64,000 nucleotides of DNA from Mitsuaria sp. GD03876 (GTDB lineage: Bacteria > Pseudomonadota > Gammaproteobacteria > Burkholderiales > Burkholderiaceae_C). A program made the translations under genes and the position numbers. The DNA is taken from positions 29,659-93,658 of the forward strand of contig NZ_JAOCCU010000024.1 of NCBI RefSeq assembly GCF_029840635.1, read 5' to 3'. The notes below the pieces were generated by a model. That model was not told the origin of the DNA. It worked only from the letters and a program-made list of their open reading frames with translations, and ran no database searches. This document shows positions 42,794-52,399 of this stretch, piece by piece; positions within the stretch are counted from its first letter, which is position 1; each line of letters begins with the position of its first letter.

Positions 42794-44269
42794 TCAATCG
42801 CCGGCGAGACCGACTGGGTCGACCGGGTCCGCTCGGTCCACTGGGCCCGCTGGGTCCGCTTGGTCGGCCCGACCGGCCATCCGCGCCGCCGCGCGCTCGG
42901 CGCGCCGGGCCAGCGACTGGATCATCCGGTGCTGCATGAAGTGCGACAGGAGTCGCTGCTTCTGGGCGTCGGTCAGCGCCGACGCGTCGATCATCGCCGG
43001 CCAGTGGTCGAAGGCCGCCTTCACGCATCGCATCACGGCCTGCTCGGCCGGCTTGAAGGTCAGGCCGGCTTCGTCGCAGAAGATCCTCAGCAGTTGAGGC
43101 CCCAGGGCCTGGCGCTCGGCCGGCGTCGCGTGCCGCATCTCGCCGCGGTCAGGCGCCATCGCCTCGGGCACGGTGCGCAGCGCGTGGCCGCGGATGCGGT
43201 GGTAGACGGCGTAGGCCACGAGGTCGTAGGCCGGCGACAGGGTCGGCGTGACGCCGTCGAGATAACGCACGCCGATGTTCTTGAGATGCATGTCGGGGTT
43301 GCCGACCAGCTCGTTGACGACCAGCCGCCGCAGCAGCTCGTGCACGGCGGCTTCGCCCAGCGAGGGCTGCGTCATCATCGCCAGGGCCAGGTCGACGTAG
43401 CTGATCGCCGGCCCGTCCGGTCCGGCGCCGTACTTGTCCTCGGGCATGCGGCTGAAGATCTGCGCGAAGTCCTCGACATGGATCCGCCCCGCCGGCGAGC
43501 GGTCGAAACGCGTCACCGCCAGGAAATGCGTGCTGGCATCGGCATCGCCCAGGTCGTAGTCGTGCGCGATGCCGAGCCGCGACAGCGGCTCCAGCGTCGC
43601 CTCGCAGGCGTCGACGCCGGCCGCCCGCGCCAGGCGCAGGGTCAGTTCCTCCACCTCCGGCAGCCGCGGCTGTCCCACCACCGGCAGCTTCGCGATGATG
43701 TGGGTGTCCTGGTCCTTGGTCCGCCCGACATAGCGGTCGCCGTCGCGGACCACGCCCAGCTTGGGCTGCACGCCGGACAGCGAGACTCCCTCGTCCAGCG
43801 GATCCGCCGTCACCGACATCTCCAGGGCGTCCTGGCCTTGCGTCACGCAGCGCGCCAGTTCGTCGCGGGACAGGGCCACCGGCAGCGCGTGCACGTTGCC
43901 GGGCAGGTCCTTGCCGCAGGCGGCGAGCATCTCGAAATGGTCGGTCGGCGAGCAGTCGCGCAGCGCCGCGACGTGGTCGCGGAAGACGCCTTCGGGAAGC
44001 AGGTTCTGGAAGAAGGCCGGCAGCAGCCATCCGCCTCGGCTCGAATGGCGGCCGTTGAAGCTCCGGGACAGCACGTCGCGCCAGACGGCGGCCTGCGCCT
44101 GCGGGCTCGAGGCGCGCAGCGACAGCGACAGGGTGGGCGTCGCGTCGCCGGCGCCCAGCGCGTCGTCGGCGACGAACCGGTTCACCACCGTGTCCGCCGA
44201 GAGCGTGTACTGGAAGAGCACGCCCAGGCGGGTCGTGCCGAGATGGATCGCGAGGGCCTTGACGTTCAT
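42794..44269 (-). CDS. hipA: HipA-type toxin kinase
   Basis: 491 residues. HipA N-terminal domain (LGVLFQYTLSADTVVNRFV), then the kinase domain with SLSGVQPKLGVV (P-loop region), catalytic NELVGNPDMHLKNIG and metal-binding SPAYDLVAYA. HipA phosphorylates a translation-related target (glutamyl-tRNA synthetase in E. coli) and is neutralised by HipB. The C-terminal ~25 residues are an Asp-Pro-rich tail from degenerate 9-base repeats and are probably dispensable. Overlaps hipB by four bases. Confidence 0.9.
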   Translation of the reverse strand: MNVKALAIHLGTTRLGVLFQYTLSADTVVNRFVADDALGAGDATPTLSLSLRASSPQAQAAVWRDVLSRSFNGRHSSRGGWLLPAFFQNLLPEGVFRDHVAALRDCSPTDHFEMLAACGKDLPGNVHALPVALSRDELARCVTQGQDALEMSVTADPLDEGVSLSGVQPKLGVVRDGDRYVGRTKDQDTHIIAKLPVVGQPRLPEVEELTLRLARAAGVDACEATLEPLSRLGIAHDYDLGDADASTHFLAVTRFDRSPAGRIHVEDFAQIFSRMPEDKYGAGPDGPAISYVDLALAMMTQPSLGEAAVHELLRRLVVNELVGNPDMHLKNIGVRYLDGVTPTLSPAYDLVAYAVYHRIRGHALRTVPEAMAPDRGEMRHATPAERQALGPQLLRIFCDEAGLTFKPAEQAVMRCVKAAFDHWPAMIDASALTDAQKQRLLSHFMQHRMIQSLARRAERAAARMAGRADQADPAGPVDRADPVDPVGLAGD

Positions 44270-44589
44270 CGTCCTGAAGTCCTGGTCGCGGCATCGCGGC
44301 GGGCCTGTGCCGCCTCCAACGCCTCATTGATCACGGATCGCACCGGCGGGCCGGCGGGCTCTCCGACGGCCAATCCGGCGCCCGCGCCCTTGGGGAGAAG
44401 CACGAGCTCCAGGCCGAGCCGGTTGGCCAGCGCCATCAGCGTCGAGACCCGGTAGTCCTCCTGGCCGCTGAACACGTGGGTCAGCGTGCGGGGAGACACG
44501 CCGGCGGCATCGGCCAGGCGAGCCTGCGTCATCCCGTTGCGGCGGGCGGCGTCTCTGAGACTCTCGGCGATGTCGGGCATGGTCATCAT
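44266..44589 (-). CDS. hipB: HipB-type antitoxin
   Basis: 107 residues from ATG 44589 (44586 and 44580 are alternatives). XRE HTH: MTQARLADAAGVSPRTLTHVFSG region with VSTLMALANRLGLELVLLP. A Gly/Ala linker and helical C-terminus (INEALEAAQARRD) would contact HipA. The upstream region contains three related palindromic half-operators, consistent with autorepression. Confidence 0.88.
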   Translation of the reverse strand: MMTMPDIAESLRDAARRNGMTQARLADAAGVSPRTLTHVFSGQEDYRVSTLMALANRLGLELVLLPKGAGAGLAVGEPAGPPVRSVINEALEAAQARRDAATRTSGR

Positions 44590-44667
44590 GGTAATAAAGT
44601 GCGTAATCACGGCTGAATGGAACTTTAGTTCCAAACGGCGCCAAAGGGAAATGGAATTAAAGTGCCA
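44589..44667 (-). promoter_or_regulatory. hipBA operator array
   Basis: In an AT-rich patch: perfect inverted repeat TGGAACTTTAGTTCCA (44618-44633); a near copy read on the opposite strand as TGGCACTTTAATTCCA (44652-44667), two differences; and a weaker third, TGGTAATAAAGTGCGT (44589-44604), overlapping the hipB start. Expected for cooperative HipB binding; the sequence differs from the E. coli operator. Confidence 0.72.
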
Positions 44668-44673
44668 AAACAA

Positions 44674-44704
44674 TAAAAAACAGCACCATATTGCCATGGT
44701 GCTG
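44674..44704 (-). terminator. Intrinsic terminator of katE
   Basis: Perfect 9-bp stem CAGCACCAT/ATGGTGCTG with loop ATTGCC; read on the minus strand it is followed by TTTTTTATTG. Ends 40 bases after katE. Confidence 0.92.
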
Positions 44705-44743
44705 CCGTGGAGGTCGGACGACGGAAGGATCGTGGCGCCGGTC

Positions 44744-47284
44744 TCAGACCAACACCGGCTCCTGCTCCCGGTCGAAGCGCCGGTGCTGGCCCAGCGCGAT
44801 GACGAAGGCCTCGATCGCGCCGGCGGCGCCGCCGTCCTGGAAGAACAGCAGCGCGTCGCCGGTGGCCTCGTCGGCCGAGCCCGGCGCCCGGGCCGCTTCC
44901 AGCAGCGCGCTCTCGGCGCCCAGCACCAGGATCGGCTTGCAGTGCCGGTAGACGTCCTGCACGAAGTTCACCGCCGGTGTCGACGTCGACAGCGTCGGCA
45001 GGTCGTCCGCCTCGCCCGGCACGACGACCGCGTCCCACACCGGGCCCGGCGCCGTGTCCAGGGTGACCTCGACCTGGATCGGATCGCCGGACGCCGGCAT
45101 CACGTCGCCCAGCCGGTGCCCGACGAACCGCGGCACGCCGCCGGCCTCGAGCACCGCCTGGTGCGCCGCGCGCAAGCCGTCGGCATCCACGCCCTGGTGG
45201 ACCAGCAGCGCCACCTTGCGCCCCTGCAGCGAGCCGTCACCCGGATGCGCCGTCAGCGACAGCGCCGTCGACTTGCGCACCTCCGGCGCCTGCACCGAGC
45301 CCTCGACCGGCGCGCCCACGGCGGTCGCCGGCAGCAGGTCGGGCGCCGGGGCCGGCAGTTCCATGCCCAGGCCCTCGGCCACCCGCGCGGCCAGGCCCGC
45401 GTCGACGCGCAGCAGGTTGGACAGCATCCGCTGCCGGATCGCCGGCACCTGCACCTTGGTCAGCTCGAAGCGGAAGGCGTTGGCGATGTGCTGCTGCTCG
45501 GCCTCGCTCTGGCTGTTCCAGAACAGCGTCGCCTGCGCGAAGTGCTCGGCGAAGCGCTCCGGCTTGCCGCGCAGCGACTCGCCGTCGACCGTCTGCGGGA
45601 AGGACACGAAGCCGCTGGCGCCGGCCTGGAACGGACAGCCGCCGCCCAGCGAGTTGGGCTCATACGCCACGCGGCCGCGATGCAGCGCCTGCCGGTGCAT
45701 GCCGTCGCGCTGGTTGTTGTGCACCGGCGCGACCGGCGTGTTGATCGGGATCTCGTGGAAGTTGGGTCCGCCCAGGCGCGAGATCTGCGTGTCCACGTAC
45801 GAATGGATGCGGCCGTGCAGCAGCGGGTCGTTGGTGAAGTCGAGGCCGGGAATGATGTGCGCGGCGCAGAACGCGACCTGCTCGGTCTCGGCGAAGAAGT
45901 TGTCGGGATTGCGCGTCAGCACCAGGCGCCCGACCGGGCGCAGCGGCACCAGTTCCTCGGGGACGATCTTGGTCGGATCGAGGATGTCGAAGGACCAGCC
46001 CTCGGCCTGCTCCTCGGTGAAGACCTGCAGCGCGAGTTCCCATTCCGGCTGCAGCCCGCCCTCGATCGCCTCCCACAGGTCGCGGCGATGGAAGTCGGGA
46101 TCGGCGCCGGCGATCTTGACCGCCTCGTCCCACACCAGCGAATGCGTGCCGGCCTTGGGCGTCCAGTGGAACTTCACGAACTGCGACTGGCCCTTGGCGT
46201 TGACCAGCCGGAAGGTGTGCACGCCGAAGCCCTGCATCATCCGGTAGCTGCGCGGGATGGCGCGGTCCGACATCACCCACATCAGCATGTGGGTGGACTC
46301 CGGCATCAGCGAGACGAAGTCCCAGAAGGTGTCGTGCGCGCTGGCCGCCTGCGGCATGCCGTGGTGCGGCTCGGGCTTGACCGCGTGGACCAGGTCCGGG
46401 AACTTCATCGCGTCCTGGATGAAGAACACCGGGATGTTGTTGCCCACCAGGTCCCAGTTGCCTTCGTCCGTGTAGAACTTGACCGCGAAGCCGCGCACGT
46501 CGCGCGCGGTGTCGACCGAGCCGCGCTCTCCCGCCACGGTGGAGAAGCGCACGAACACCGGCGTGCGCTTGCCCGCGGCGGCGAACGGCGCCGCCACCGT
46601 CAGGTCGTCCAGCGCGTCGTAGCACTCGAAGTAGCCGTGCGCGCCGGAACCCCGCGCATGCACGATGCGCTCCGGGATGCGCTCATGGTCGAAGTGGGTG
46701 ATCTTCTCGCGGAGGATGAAGTCCTCCATCAGCGTCGGGCCGCGCAGCCCCGCCTTCAGCGAGTTCTGGTTGTCGGCCACGCGCACGCCCTGGTTGGTCG
46801 TCAGCGGCTGGCCGCCGCTGTCCACGCGCACGCGGTCCAGCGATTCGGTGGTGGCGTTGTAGCCGGCCTCGGGCAGGCCGTCGCCGACCTTGTCGGAGGC
46901 GAAGTCCTCGGTGACCGTGCTGCCGGCGACCACGTCGTCGCTCGGCCCGGTGGCGGCGCCGGGCACTGGGTTGATCGCGTTCTCCCGGCCGTGCTCGACG
47001 GCCTTGAGCGGATTGGCCGGCATCGCCTCGGCCAGCGCGGCGGTGCCGCCGGCCTTGCGGGCCAGCCGCACCTGCGATTCGGTCAGGCCCGCCGCGGTGC
47101 TGAGCTCGGCCCGCGCGGGTCCGCCGAAGGTGCTCAGCGCGGAGCCCAGGCCCTCGTTGGACGGGCCCGTGCCCGCCGCCGGCACGCCGGGCGCGGTGCC
47201 GTGGCCGTTGGATTTCTTCGAGGACCGGGAAGACTTGCCGGCGGCGGCGGGCGCGGCGGCGGAGGCGGTTTTCTTCGTGACCAT
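44744..47284 (-). CDS. katE: Large-subunit catalase, HPII type
   Basis: 846 residues, a clade 2 catalase. A ~110-residue N-terminal extension, then the core with [15 protein letters not shown] (catalytic His), [20 protein letters not shown], the heme region, and [15 protein letters not shown] containing the heme-ligand Tyr; the last ~150 residues form the GATase1-like flavodoxin domain ([14 protein letters not shown]). It dismutates hydrogen peroxide. Expression is predicted from a -24/-12 promoter, unlike RpoS control in E. coli. Confidence 0.95.
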   Translation of the reverse strand: MVTKKTASAAAPAAAGKSSRSSKKSNGHGTAPGVPAAGTGPSNEGLGSALSTFGGPARAELSTAAGLTESQVRLARKAGGTAALAEAMPANPLKAVEHGRENAINPVPGAATGPSDDVVAGSTVTEDFASDKVGDGLPEAGYNATTESLDRVRVDSGGQPLTTNQGVRVADNQNSLKAGLRGPTLMEDFILREKITHFDHERIPERIVHARGSGAHGYFECYDALDDLTVAAPFAAAGKRTPVFVRFSTVAGERGSVDTARDVRGFAVKFYTDEGNWDLVGNNIPVFFIQDAMKFPDLVHAVKPEPHHGMPQAASAHDTFWDFVSLMPESTHMLMWVMSDRAIPRSYRMMQGFGVHTFRLVNAKGQSQFVKFHWTPKAGTHSLVWDEAVKIAGADPDFHRRDLWEAIEGGLQPEWELALQVFTEEQAEGWSFDILDPTKIVPEELVPLRPVGRLVLTRNPDNFFAETEQVAFCAAHIIPGLDFTNDPLLHGRIHSYVDTQISRLGGPNFHEIPINTPVAPVHNNQRDGMHRQALHRGRVAYEPNSLGGGCPFQAGASGFVSFPQTVDGESLRGKPERFAEHFAQATLFWNSQSEAEQQHIANAFRFELTKVQVPAIRQRMLSNLLRVDAGLAARVAEGLGMELPAPAPDLLPATAVGAPVEGSVQAPEVRKSTALSLTAHPGDGSLQGRKVALLVHQGVDADGLRAAHQAVLEAGGVPRFVGHRLGDVMPASGDPIQVEVTLDTAPGPVWDAVVVPGEADDLPTLSTSTPAVNFVQDVYRHCKPILVLGAESALLEAARAPGSADEATGDALLFFQDGGAAGAIEAFVIALGQHRRFDREQEPVLV

Positions 47285-47375
47285 GGGGCTTCCTGAGGGG
47301 ATGGCGATGGAGGGCGGCGGCGGGCGGCGAGGGCCCGCGGCGGGCGATGGCGGCGCAGCCGTCGCCAGGCAGTTC

Positions 47376-47391
47376 GGCAATCGCGATGCCA
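47376..47391 (-). promoter_or_regulatory. Sigma-54 promoter of katE
   Basis: TGGCATCGCGATTGCC on the minus strand; near-consensus, predicted start ~47365. Confidence 0.8.
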
Positions 47392-47396
47392 CCGCA

Positions 47397-47412
47397 CGGC
47401 ATGCGGGTTGCC
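47397..47412 (+). promoter_or_regulatory. Sigma-54 promoter of small basic protein gene
   Basis: CGGCATGCGGGTTGCC, exact spacing; its -24 GG lies 7 bases from that of the katE promoter, back-to-back. Confidence 0.75.
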
Positions 47413-47449
47413 GCTCCCAGGGCATGCAACGACGCTGAAAGGAACCGTC

Positions 47450-47644
47450 ATGACCGCGCGATACGGCAAGAAGGCCCAGGACGAAGTGCACAAGGCCATG
47501 CACGAGGAGAAACACGGCGAGCTCAAGAGCGGCCGCAGCGGCAAGAAGGTGACCAACCCGAAGCAGGCCGTCGCCATCGGGCTGTCCAAGGCCCGCAAGG
47601 CCGGCGCGAAGGTGCCGGCCAAACGCAAGACGACCCACCACTGA
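47450..47644 (+). CDS. Small basic DUF6496-like protein
   Basis: 64 residues, very basic (YGKKAQDEVHKAMHEEKHGE, KSGRSGKKVTNPKQAVAIGL). The pattern of ExKHGxLKSGRSGKKVTNxKQAxAIGLSxAR is shared by a widespread small protein family of unknown role in stress islands. AAAGGAA precedes the ATG. It could bind nucleic acid by charge; not shown. Confidence 0.78.
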   Translation: MTARYGKKAQDEVHKAMHEEKHGELKSGRSGKKVTNPKQAVAIGLSKARKAGAKVPAKRKTTHH

Positions 47645-47659
47645 CGGCGGGTCGTCCCC

Positions 47660-47690
47660 GCGCCCCGGTGGCCCGTCGCCGGGGCGCTTT
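47660..47690 (+). terminator. Terminator of small basic protein gene
   Basis: Perfect 9-bp stem GCGCCCCGG/CCGGGGCGC, 10-base loop, then TTT; 15 bases after the stop. Confidence 0.75.
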
Positions 47691-47742
47691 GCCGCGTGAC
47701 GCCGGGCGCGTCACGCGGCAAGGTCAACGCGGCAAGGTCAAC
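47691..47742. repeat. Hairpin and 14-base tandem repeat at a convergent gene junction
   Basis: An 11-bp stem GCCGCGTGACG/CGTCACGCGGC (47691-47719) is followed by two copies of GCGGCAAGGTCAAC (47715-47728, 47729-47742); the second copy contains the stop codon of the sorbosone dehydrogenase gene. Probably its terminator. Confidence 0.7.
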
Positions 47743-49168
47743 GCGACGCCGGCGTGCTGGCGGCTCCCGCCGCCGCGGGGAAGGCCGCGTTCGGACCGGC
47801 GGCGCCGGTCGCCGTGACGCGCCAGATCACGTTGCCGACGTCGTCGGCCACCAGCAGCGCGCCGCGGCGGTCGAGCGCGACGCCCACCGGGCGGCCCATC
47901 GCCTCGCCCTTGTCGTTGAGGAAGCCGGTCAGCACGTCCACCGGCATGCCGCTGGGCTTGGCGCCGACGAAGGGCACGAAGATCACCTTGTAGCCCGCCG
48001 GCACCTTGCGATTCCAGGAACCGTGCTGGCCCACGAACATGCCGTGGGCGAAGTCCTGCGTCAGCTTGTTGCCGTCCGCGGACGCGAGCCCCAGCGACGC
48101 GGTGTGCGCGCCGACCGCGTAGTCCGGCACGATCGCCTTCTCGACGAGTTCCGGCCGCTGCGGCTTCACCCGCTCGTCGACGTGCTTGCCGTACCAGCTG
48201 TAGGGCCAGCCGTAGAAGCCGCCGTCCTGGACCGAGGTGATGTAGTCCGGCACCAGGTCGTCGCCGAGCTCGTCGCGTTCGTTCACCGACACCCACAGTG
48301 CCTTGCCGGTCGGCTCCCAGGCCAGGCCGACCGGATTGCGCAGACCCGACGCGAACACGCGGGTCGTGCCGGCCTGCAGGTCGATCTCCAGGATCGCCGC
48401 GCGGCGCTGCTCGTTCTCGATGCCGTTCTCGGCGACGTTGCTGTTGGAGCCGATGCCGGCGTAGAGCTTGGTCCCTTCGGCATTGGCGATCAGGCTCTTG
48501 GTCCAGTGGTGGTTGATCGAGCCGCCGGGCAGGTCCGCGACCTTGACCGGCTGGCCGCCCAGCCGGGTCTGGCCGTTCGCATAGGGGAACCGCACCACCG
48601 CGTCGGTGTTGGCGACGTAGAGCATGTTGCCCACCAGCGCCATGCCGAACGGCGAGTGCAGGCCCTCGGCGAACGCGAAGCGCTGGTCGGCGACGCCGTC
48701 GCCATCGGTGTCGCGCAGCAGCGTGATGCGGTTGGCGCTCTTGGGCGTCGCGCCGGCCTTCTTCTGGAACTGCTTGGTGATCCAGGCCTTGGGGCCCTTG
48801 CCGTCGTCGGGGCGCACCGGGGCGTTCGTCTCGGCCACCAGCACGTCGCCGTTGGGCAGCGTGTAGACCCAGCGCGGATGGTCCAGCTTGTCGGCGAAGC
48901 GCGCGACCGCCAGGCCGGTGGCGGCCTGCGGCTTCGCGCCCGCCGGCCAGCCGACCGCCTTGGCGACGTTGATCGTCGGCAGCAGGCCCTTCTGGGGCTC
49001 CGGCAGCGCGGGGTTGGGGCCGTAGCCGGGCGGCGTGGCGGGCTGGGCCTCCAGCGCGCGCACCGTCGGGATGCCGCAGGCGGCCAGGGCGGCGAGGGCG
49101 GCGGACGCCAGGGCGATCCGGGTGCGCCGGCGACGGGATCGCGCGGGCGCGGGCATGTTGTTGTTCAT
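47738..49168 (-). CDS. Sorbosone dehydrogenase-family (PQQ-type propeller) lipoprotein
   Basis: 476 residues. Signal peptide with lipobox LAAC (Cys at ~31), then a six-bladed beta-propeller of the soluble glucose/sorbosone dehydrogenase family: DHPRWVYTLPNGDVLVAET, GLRNPVGLAWEP, DGGFYGWPYSW, GQHGSWNRK. Family members oxidise aldoses or sugar aldehydes with PQQ; substrate unknown. A -24/-12 promoter lies 54 bases upstream. Confidence 0.87.
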   Translation of the reverse strand: MNNNMPAPARSRRRRTRIALASAALAALAACGIPTVRALEAQPATPPGYGPNPALPEPQKGLLPTINVAKAVGWPAGAKPQAATGLAVARFADKLDHPRWVYTLPNGDVLVAETNAPVRPDDGKGPKAWITKQFQKKAGATPKSANRITLLRDTDGDGVADQRFAFAEGLHSPFGMALVGNMLYVANTDAVVRFPYANGQTRLGGQPVKVADLPGGSINHHWTKSLIANAEGTKLYAGIGSNSNVAENGIENEQRRAAILEIDLQAGTTRVFASGLRNPVGLAWEPTGKALWVSVNERDELGDDLVPDYITSVQDGGFYGWPYSWYGKHVDERVKPQRPELVEKAIVPDYAVGAHTASLGLASADGNKLTQDFAHGMFVGQHGSWNRKVPAGYKVIFVPFVGAKPSGMPVDVLTGFLNDKGEAMGRPVGVALDRRGALLVADDVGNVIWRVTATGAAGPNAAFPAAAGAASTPASR

Positions 49169-49221
49169 CGGCTTCTCCAGGCAGGGGCCGCCCCGGCCGG
49201 GGCGGCGGCCCTGGCGGGAGC

Positions 49222-49237
49222 AGCAAGCGGGGTGCCT
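49222..49237 (-). promoter_or_regulatory. Sigma-54 promoter of sorbosone dehydrogenase-family gene
   Basis: AGGCACCCCGCTTGCT on the minus strand, exact spacing, near-consensus. Confidence 0.75.
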
Positions 49238-49282
49238 ACCCGGACATCGCCCCGTCGCCACGCGCCGGCGGGCGGCGGGCGG

Positions 49283-49984
49283 TCACCGCCCGGGACGGTC
49301 CGTCCGGAGCGGCCAGGTGCTCGTGCGGGGGGCGCCGGGCGCGGCCCGGAGGCGCTCGAGGTCCGGCGTCCAGCGTCGACGGCGACGTTGCCGGCGGATC
49401 CGGCTGGCCAATCCCGGCGCGCAGCAGGCCAGCAGCGAGAGCAGTCGCGTCGTCAGGCCACCGGACTCCGTCCAGCGAGTGGCCGACGCGCCTCGACGTC
49501 GCGCCGCGCGCAGCACGTCGAGGTAGCGCTGCGCGGCGTCGCGATCCTGCTGTCGCCGCATCGATGGCGCTTGCCCCTGCGTCGCCTGTCCCCGCGTCGT
49601 CTCGATGTAGGCCGTGGCGCGACGGTAAAGCGCGTCGGCGGCCTCGCCGCGCGGCCTCGCGCCCGCTTGCTGCCACTTCCCGTGCAGCGCGCGCACCTCC
49701 GAGAAGTTCACCGGCTTGGTCTTGGACCAGCCCGGCCGGTGCAGGACGGCGAAGGTCGACACCTGCGCGCGCGCGGCGGCCGTCCGGCGCGCCATCCACG
49801 ATCCCAGCCCGTCCAGGAAGCGCGCTTGCGCCGGGGTCTGCGCTTGTTCGTGCCGCGCGTGCCGCGCGGCCTCCGGGCCCGGTGCCGGGGCGGGGCCGAC
49901 AGTGCCCGAGGACGGCGGGCTCAGCCAGGGATCGGCGAAGGGATTGCCGACGAGGTCGGCCGTGAGATTGACGCGAGGAAACAT
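49283..49984 (-). CDS. Unrecognised basic protein
   Basis: 233 residues from ATG 49984 with AAGGA upstream. N-terminus NLTADLVGNPFADPWLSPPS is polar/Pro-rich; the middle is helical (FLDGLGSWMARRTAAARAQV, EAADALYRRATAYIETT); a short hydrophobic patch (LLSLLACCAPGLASRI) and a cluster RRQRRRRR follow. No family recognised. No -24/-12 promoter found, in contrast to its neighbours. Confidence 0.55.
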   Translation of the reverse strand: MFPRVNLTADLVGNPFADPWLSPPSSGTVGPAPAPGPEAARHARHEQAQTPAQARFLDGLGSWMARRTAAARAQVSTFAVLHRPGWSKTKPVNFSEVRALHGKWQQAGARPRGEAADALYRRATAYIETTRGQATQGQAPSMRRQQDRDAAQRYLDVLRAARRRGASATRWTESGGLTTRLLSLLACCAPGLASRIRRQRRRRRWTPDLERLRAAPGAPRTSTWPLRTDRPGR

Positions 49985-50157
49985 CGTCAGGATCCTTTTT
50001 TCATTCGAAGGGTTCGCATGGGGCGGGCAGGCCTGGCGTTGAGGGAGACTCCCGCGTCCGCCGCCGGCTCGATCGCCCTCGTCGGAGGGCCTGATCCGCT
50101 GGGTGGATCGCGCAGCGGCGACGCGGGCCATCGACAGGCCCGAGCTTCACGGCGCGC

Positions 50158-50173
50158 CGGCACCCCGCTTGCC
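50158..50173 (+). promoter_or_regulatory. Sigma-54 promoter of TonB-dependent receptor gene
   Basis: CGGCACCCCGCTTGCC, exact spacing, near-consensus; nearly identical to the 49222-49237 promoter. Confidence 0.75.
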
Positions 50174-50224
50174 CAAGCTGCGGCCTGCCCGCTGGGCGGA
50201 CCATCCATGACACCAGGGAGAACA

Positions 50225-52363
50225 ATGAAGTCCATGCTCGGACCGGCGTGCCTCGGCGCCGCCGCCTGCCTGCTGAGCCCCGCGGCGAAGTCGCAGGCGT
50301 CCGAACCGGCGGCGCTGCCGCCGGTGCTCGTGTCCGGCAGCGTCGGCGAGCGTCGGCTCGACGAGGCGCCTTATGCCGCCTCGGTGGTCGACGCCGACAC
50401 CTTGCGCGCCGCGGGACCGCGGATCAACCTGTCCGAGGCGCTGAGCCGCGTGCCCGGCCTCACCGCCAACAACCGCCAGAACTACGCGCAGGACCTGCAG
50501 CTGTCCTCGCGCGGTTTCGGCGCCCGGGCGCCGTTCGGCGTGCGCGGCCTGCGGCTCTACACCGACGGCATTCCCGCGACGATGCCCGACGGGCAGGGTC
50601 AGGTCACGCACTTCGACCTGGCGTCCGCGGCGCGGGTGGAGGTGCTGCGCGGGCCGTTCTCGGCGCTGTACGGCAACAGCTCGGGCGGCGTGATCGCGCT
50701 GGTGAGCGCGCCGGTGCGGGAGCGATTCGCCGGCGTCGATGTCGATGTCGGCGGCGACGGCCTGCGCCAGACGCGGCTGAGCGCCGGCACGCCGTTCGGC
50801 CAGGGCTGGGAGACGCGGTTCGGCGTGTCCCACCTGGAGACCGACGGCGCGCGGCCGCATGCCGCGGCGCGGCGCACGCTGGCCGACGGCCGGCTGGCCT
50901 GGACCGGCGCGCGCGACCAGGTGCTGGTGATGCTCAACCACCTCGAGCAGCGCGCGCAGGATCCGCTGGGCCTGACGGCCGCCCAGTTCGCCGCCGATCC
51001 GGACCAGACTGCGCCGCAGGCGGAGCAGTTCGACACCCGCAAGAACGCGCGCCAGACGCAGCTCGGCGCGCGCTGGCGCCATCGCGTCGAGGACGCCGGC
51101 GCGCTGGCCGAGACCGTCGTCGCCGCCTATGGGGGCCGGCGCTCGGTGACGCAGTGGCAGGCGATTCCGGTCGCGGCGCAGGCGCCGGCCGGCAGCGGCG
51201 GCGGGGTCGTCGACTTCAGCCGGCGGTATGAGGGCGTCGACGCCCGCGCGCTGTGGCGGATCGGCCCGGCGACGCTGGCCACCGGCGTGAACCTGGAGCG
51301 CCAGCGCGACGACCGCCAGGGCTACGAGAACTTCATCGGCTCGGGAACCGCGCAGCAGCTGGGCGTCACCGGCGCGCCGCGGCGCGACGAGGACAACGCG
51401 GCGACGACCCGTGAGGCCTACGCGCAGCTGGAATGGCCGGTCGCGACGGACTGGACGGCCAGCGCCGGCGTGCGCGCCGGGCGGGTGACGATGTCGGCGC
51501 GGGATCGGTTCCTGTCCAACGGCGACGACTCGGGATCGCTGCGCTACACGTACGCGAACCCGGCGGTGGGCGTCGGCTGGAAGCCGGTCCCGTCGCTGCT
51601 GCTGCACGCGGCGATCGGGCGCGGTTTCGAATCGCCCACGCTCAACGAACTGGCGTATCGCGCCGACGGGCAGGGCGGTTTCAACACGGCGCTGCGGCCG
51701 CAGAAGAGCCTGCAGCAGGAGATCGGCGCGAAGTGGCGTGGTGGCGATGTCGAGCTGGACGCGACCGCCTTCCATGTCGCGACGCGCGACGAGATCGGCG
51801 TGCTGTCCAACAGCGGCGGACGGTCGAGTTACCAGAACGTCGGCCGGACGCGGCGTCATGGGATCGAGGTGTCGGCGGGATGGCACTTCGCGCCGCGGTG
51901 GCGCGCGGGCATGGCCGTCGGCAGTTTGAAGGCGAGCTACCGGGACGGCTTCCTGACCTGCACCGGCACGCCGTGTCCGACGGCGAACGTGCCGGTGCCG
52001 GCCGGCAACCGGATCGCCGGCACGAACGGCGGCAGCGGCTTCGCGGAGCTGGCCTGGCGGCCCTTCGACACGGCGGCGGATGGGGAAGTCGCCGCCGAGT
52101 GGCGCGGTGCCCGGCGCACCGCGGTGAACGACCTCAACGGCGACTGGGCGGCCGGCTACGGCATCGTGAACCTGCGCGCCCGGCGCGGCTGGACCGTTGC
52201 CGGCCTGCGCGCCGAGCTGACCGCGCGCGTGGACAACATCGCCGGCCGCCGCTACGCGGGCAGCGTGATCGTCAACGACGGCAACGGCCGGTTCTTCGAG
52301 CCGGCACCCGGCCGGGCGTTCTGGGTCGGCCTGTCGCTGCGCGCGGCCGGCGCGGCGGACTGA
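50225..52363 (+). CDS. TonB-dependent receptor
   Basis: 712 residues. Signal peptide ending near SQA, plug domain (~45-155) with INLSEALSRVPGLTANNRQN, QLSSRGFGARAPFGVRGLRL and VEVLRGPFSALYGNSSGGVI, then a 22-strand barrel ending in the usual aromatic-containing strand (GRAFWVGLSLRAA). The type resembles siderophore/PQQ-linked receptors (PqqU-like plug sequence RGFGARAPFG). Substrate unproven; a PQQ receptor would fit the PQQ-type dehydrogenase whose nearly identical promoter lies 0.9 kb away. Confidence 0.88.
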   Translation: MKSMLGPACLGAAACLLSPAAKSQASEPAALPPVLVSGSVGERRLDEAPYAASVVDADTLRAAGPRINLSEALSRVPGLTANNRQNYAQDLQLSSRGFGARAPFGVRGLRLYTDGIPATMPDGQGQVTHFDLASAARVEVLRGPFSALYGNSSGGVIALVSAPVRERFAGVDVDVGGDGLRQTRLSAGTPFGQGWETRFGVSHLETDGARPHAAARRTLADGRLAWTGARDQVLVMLNHLEQRAQDPLGLTAAQFAADPDQTAPQAEQFDTRKNARQTQLGARWRHRVEDAGALAETVVAAYGGRRSVTQWQAIPVAAQAPAGSGGGVVDFSRRYEGVDARALWRIGPATLATGVNLERQRDDRQGYENFIGSGTAQQLGVTGAPRRDEDNAATTREAYAQLEWPVATDWTASAGVRAGRVTMSARDRFLSNGDDSGSLRYTYANPAVGVGWKPVPSLLLHAAIGRGFESPTLNELAYRADGQGGFNTALRPQKSLQQEIGAKWRGGDVELDATAFHVATRDEIGVLSNSGGRSSYQNVGRTRRHGIEVSAGWHFAPRWRAGMAVGSLKASYRDGFLTCTGTPCPTANVPVPAGNRIAGTNGGSGFAELAWRPFDTAADGEVAAEWRGARRTAVNDLNGDWAAGYGIVNLRARRGWTVAGLRAELTARVDNIAGRRYAGSVIVNDGNGRFFEPAPGRAFWVGLSLRAAGAAD

Positions 52364-52399
52364 CCGCGAGGCGCCCGCCGGCCGCGGCGAGGGTCAGCG

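Noticed and set aside
42780..42880. Degenerate repeats as a separate element at the hipA end
   Set aside because: They are within the hipA reading frame and too diverged to define a unit.
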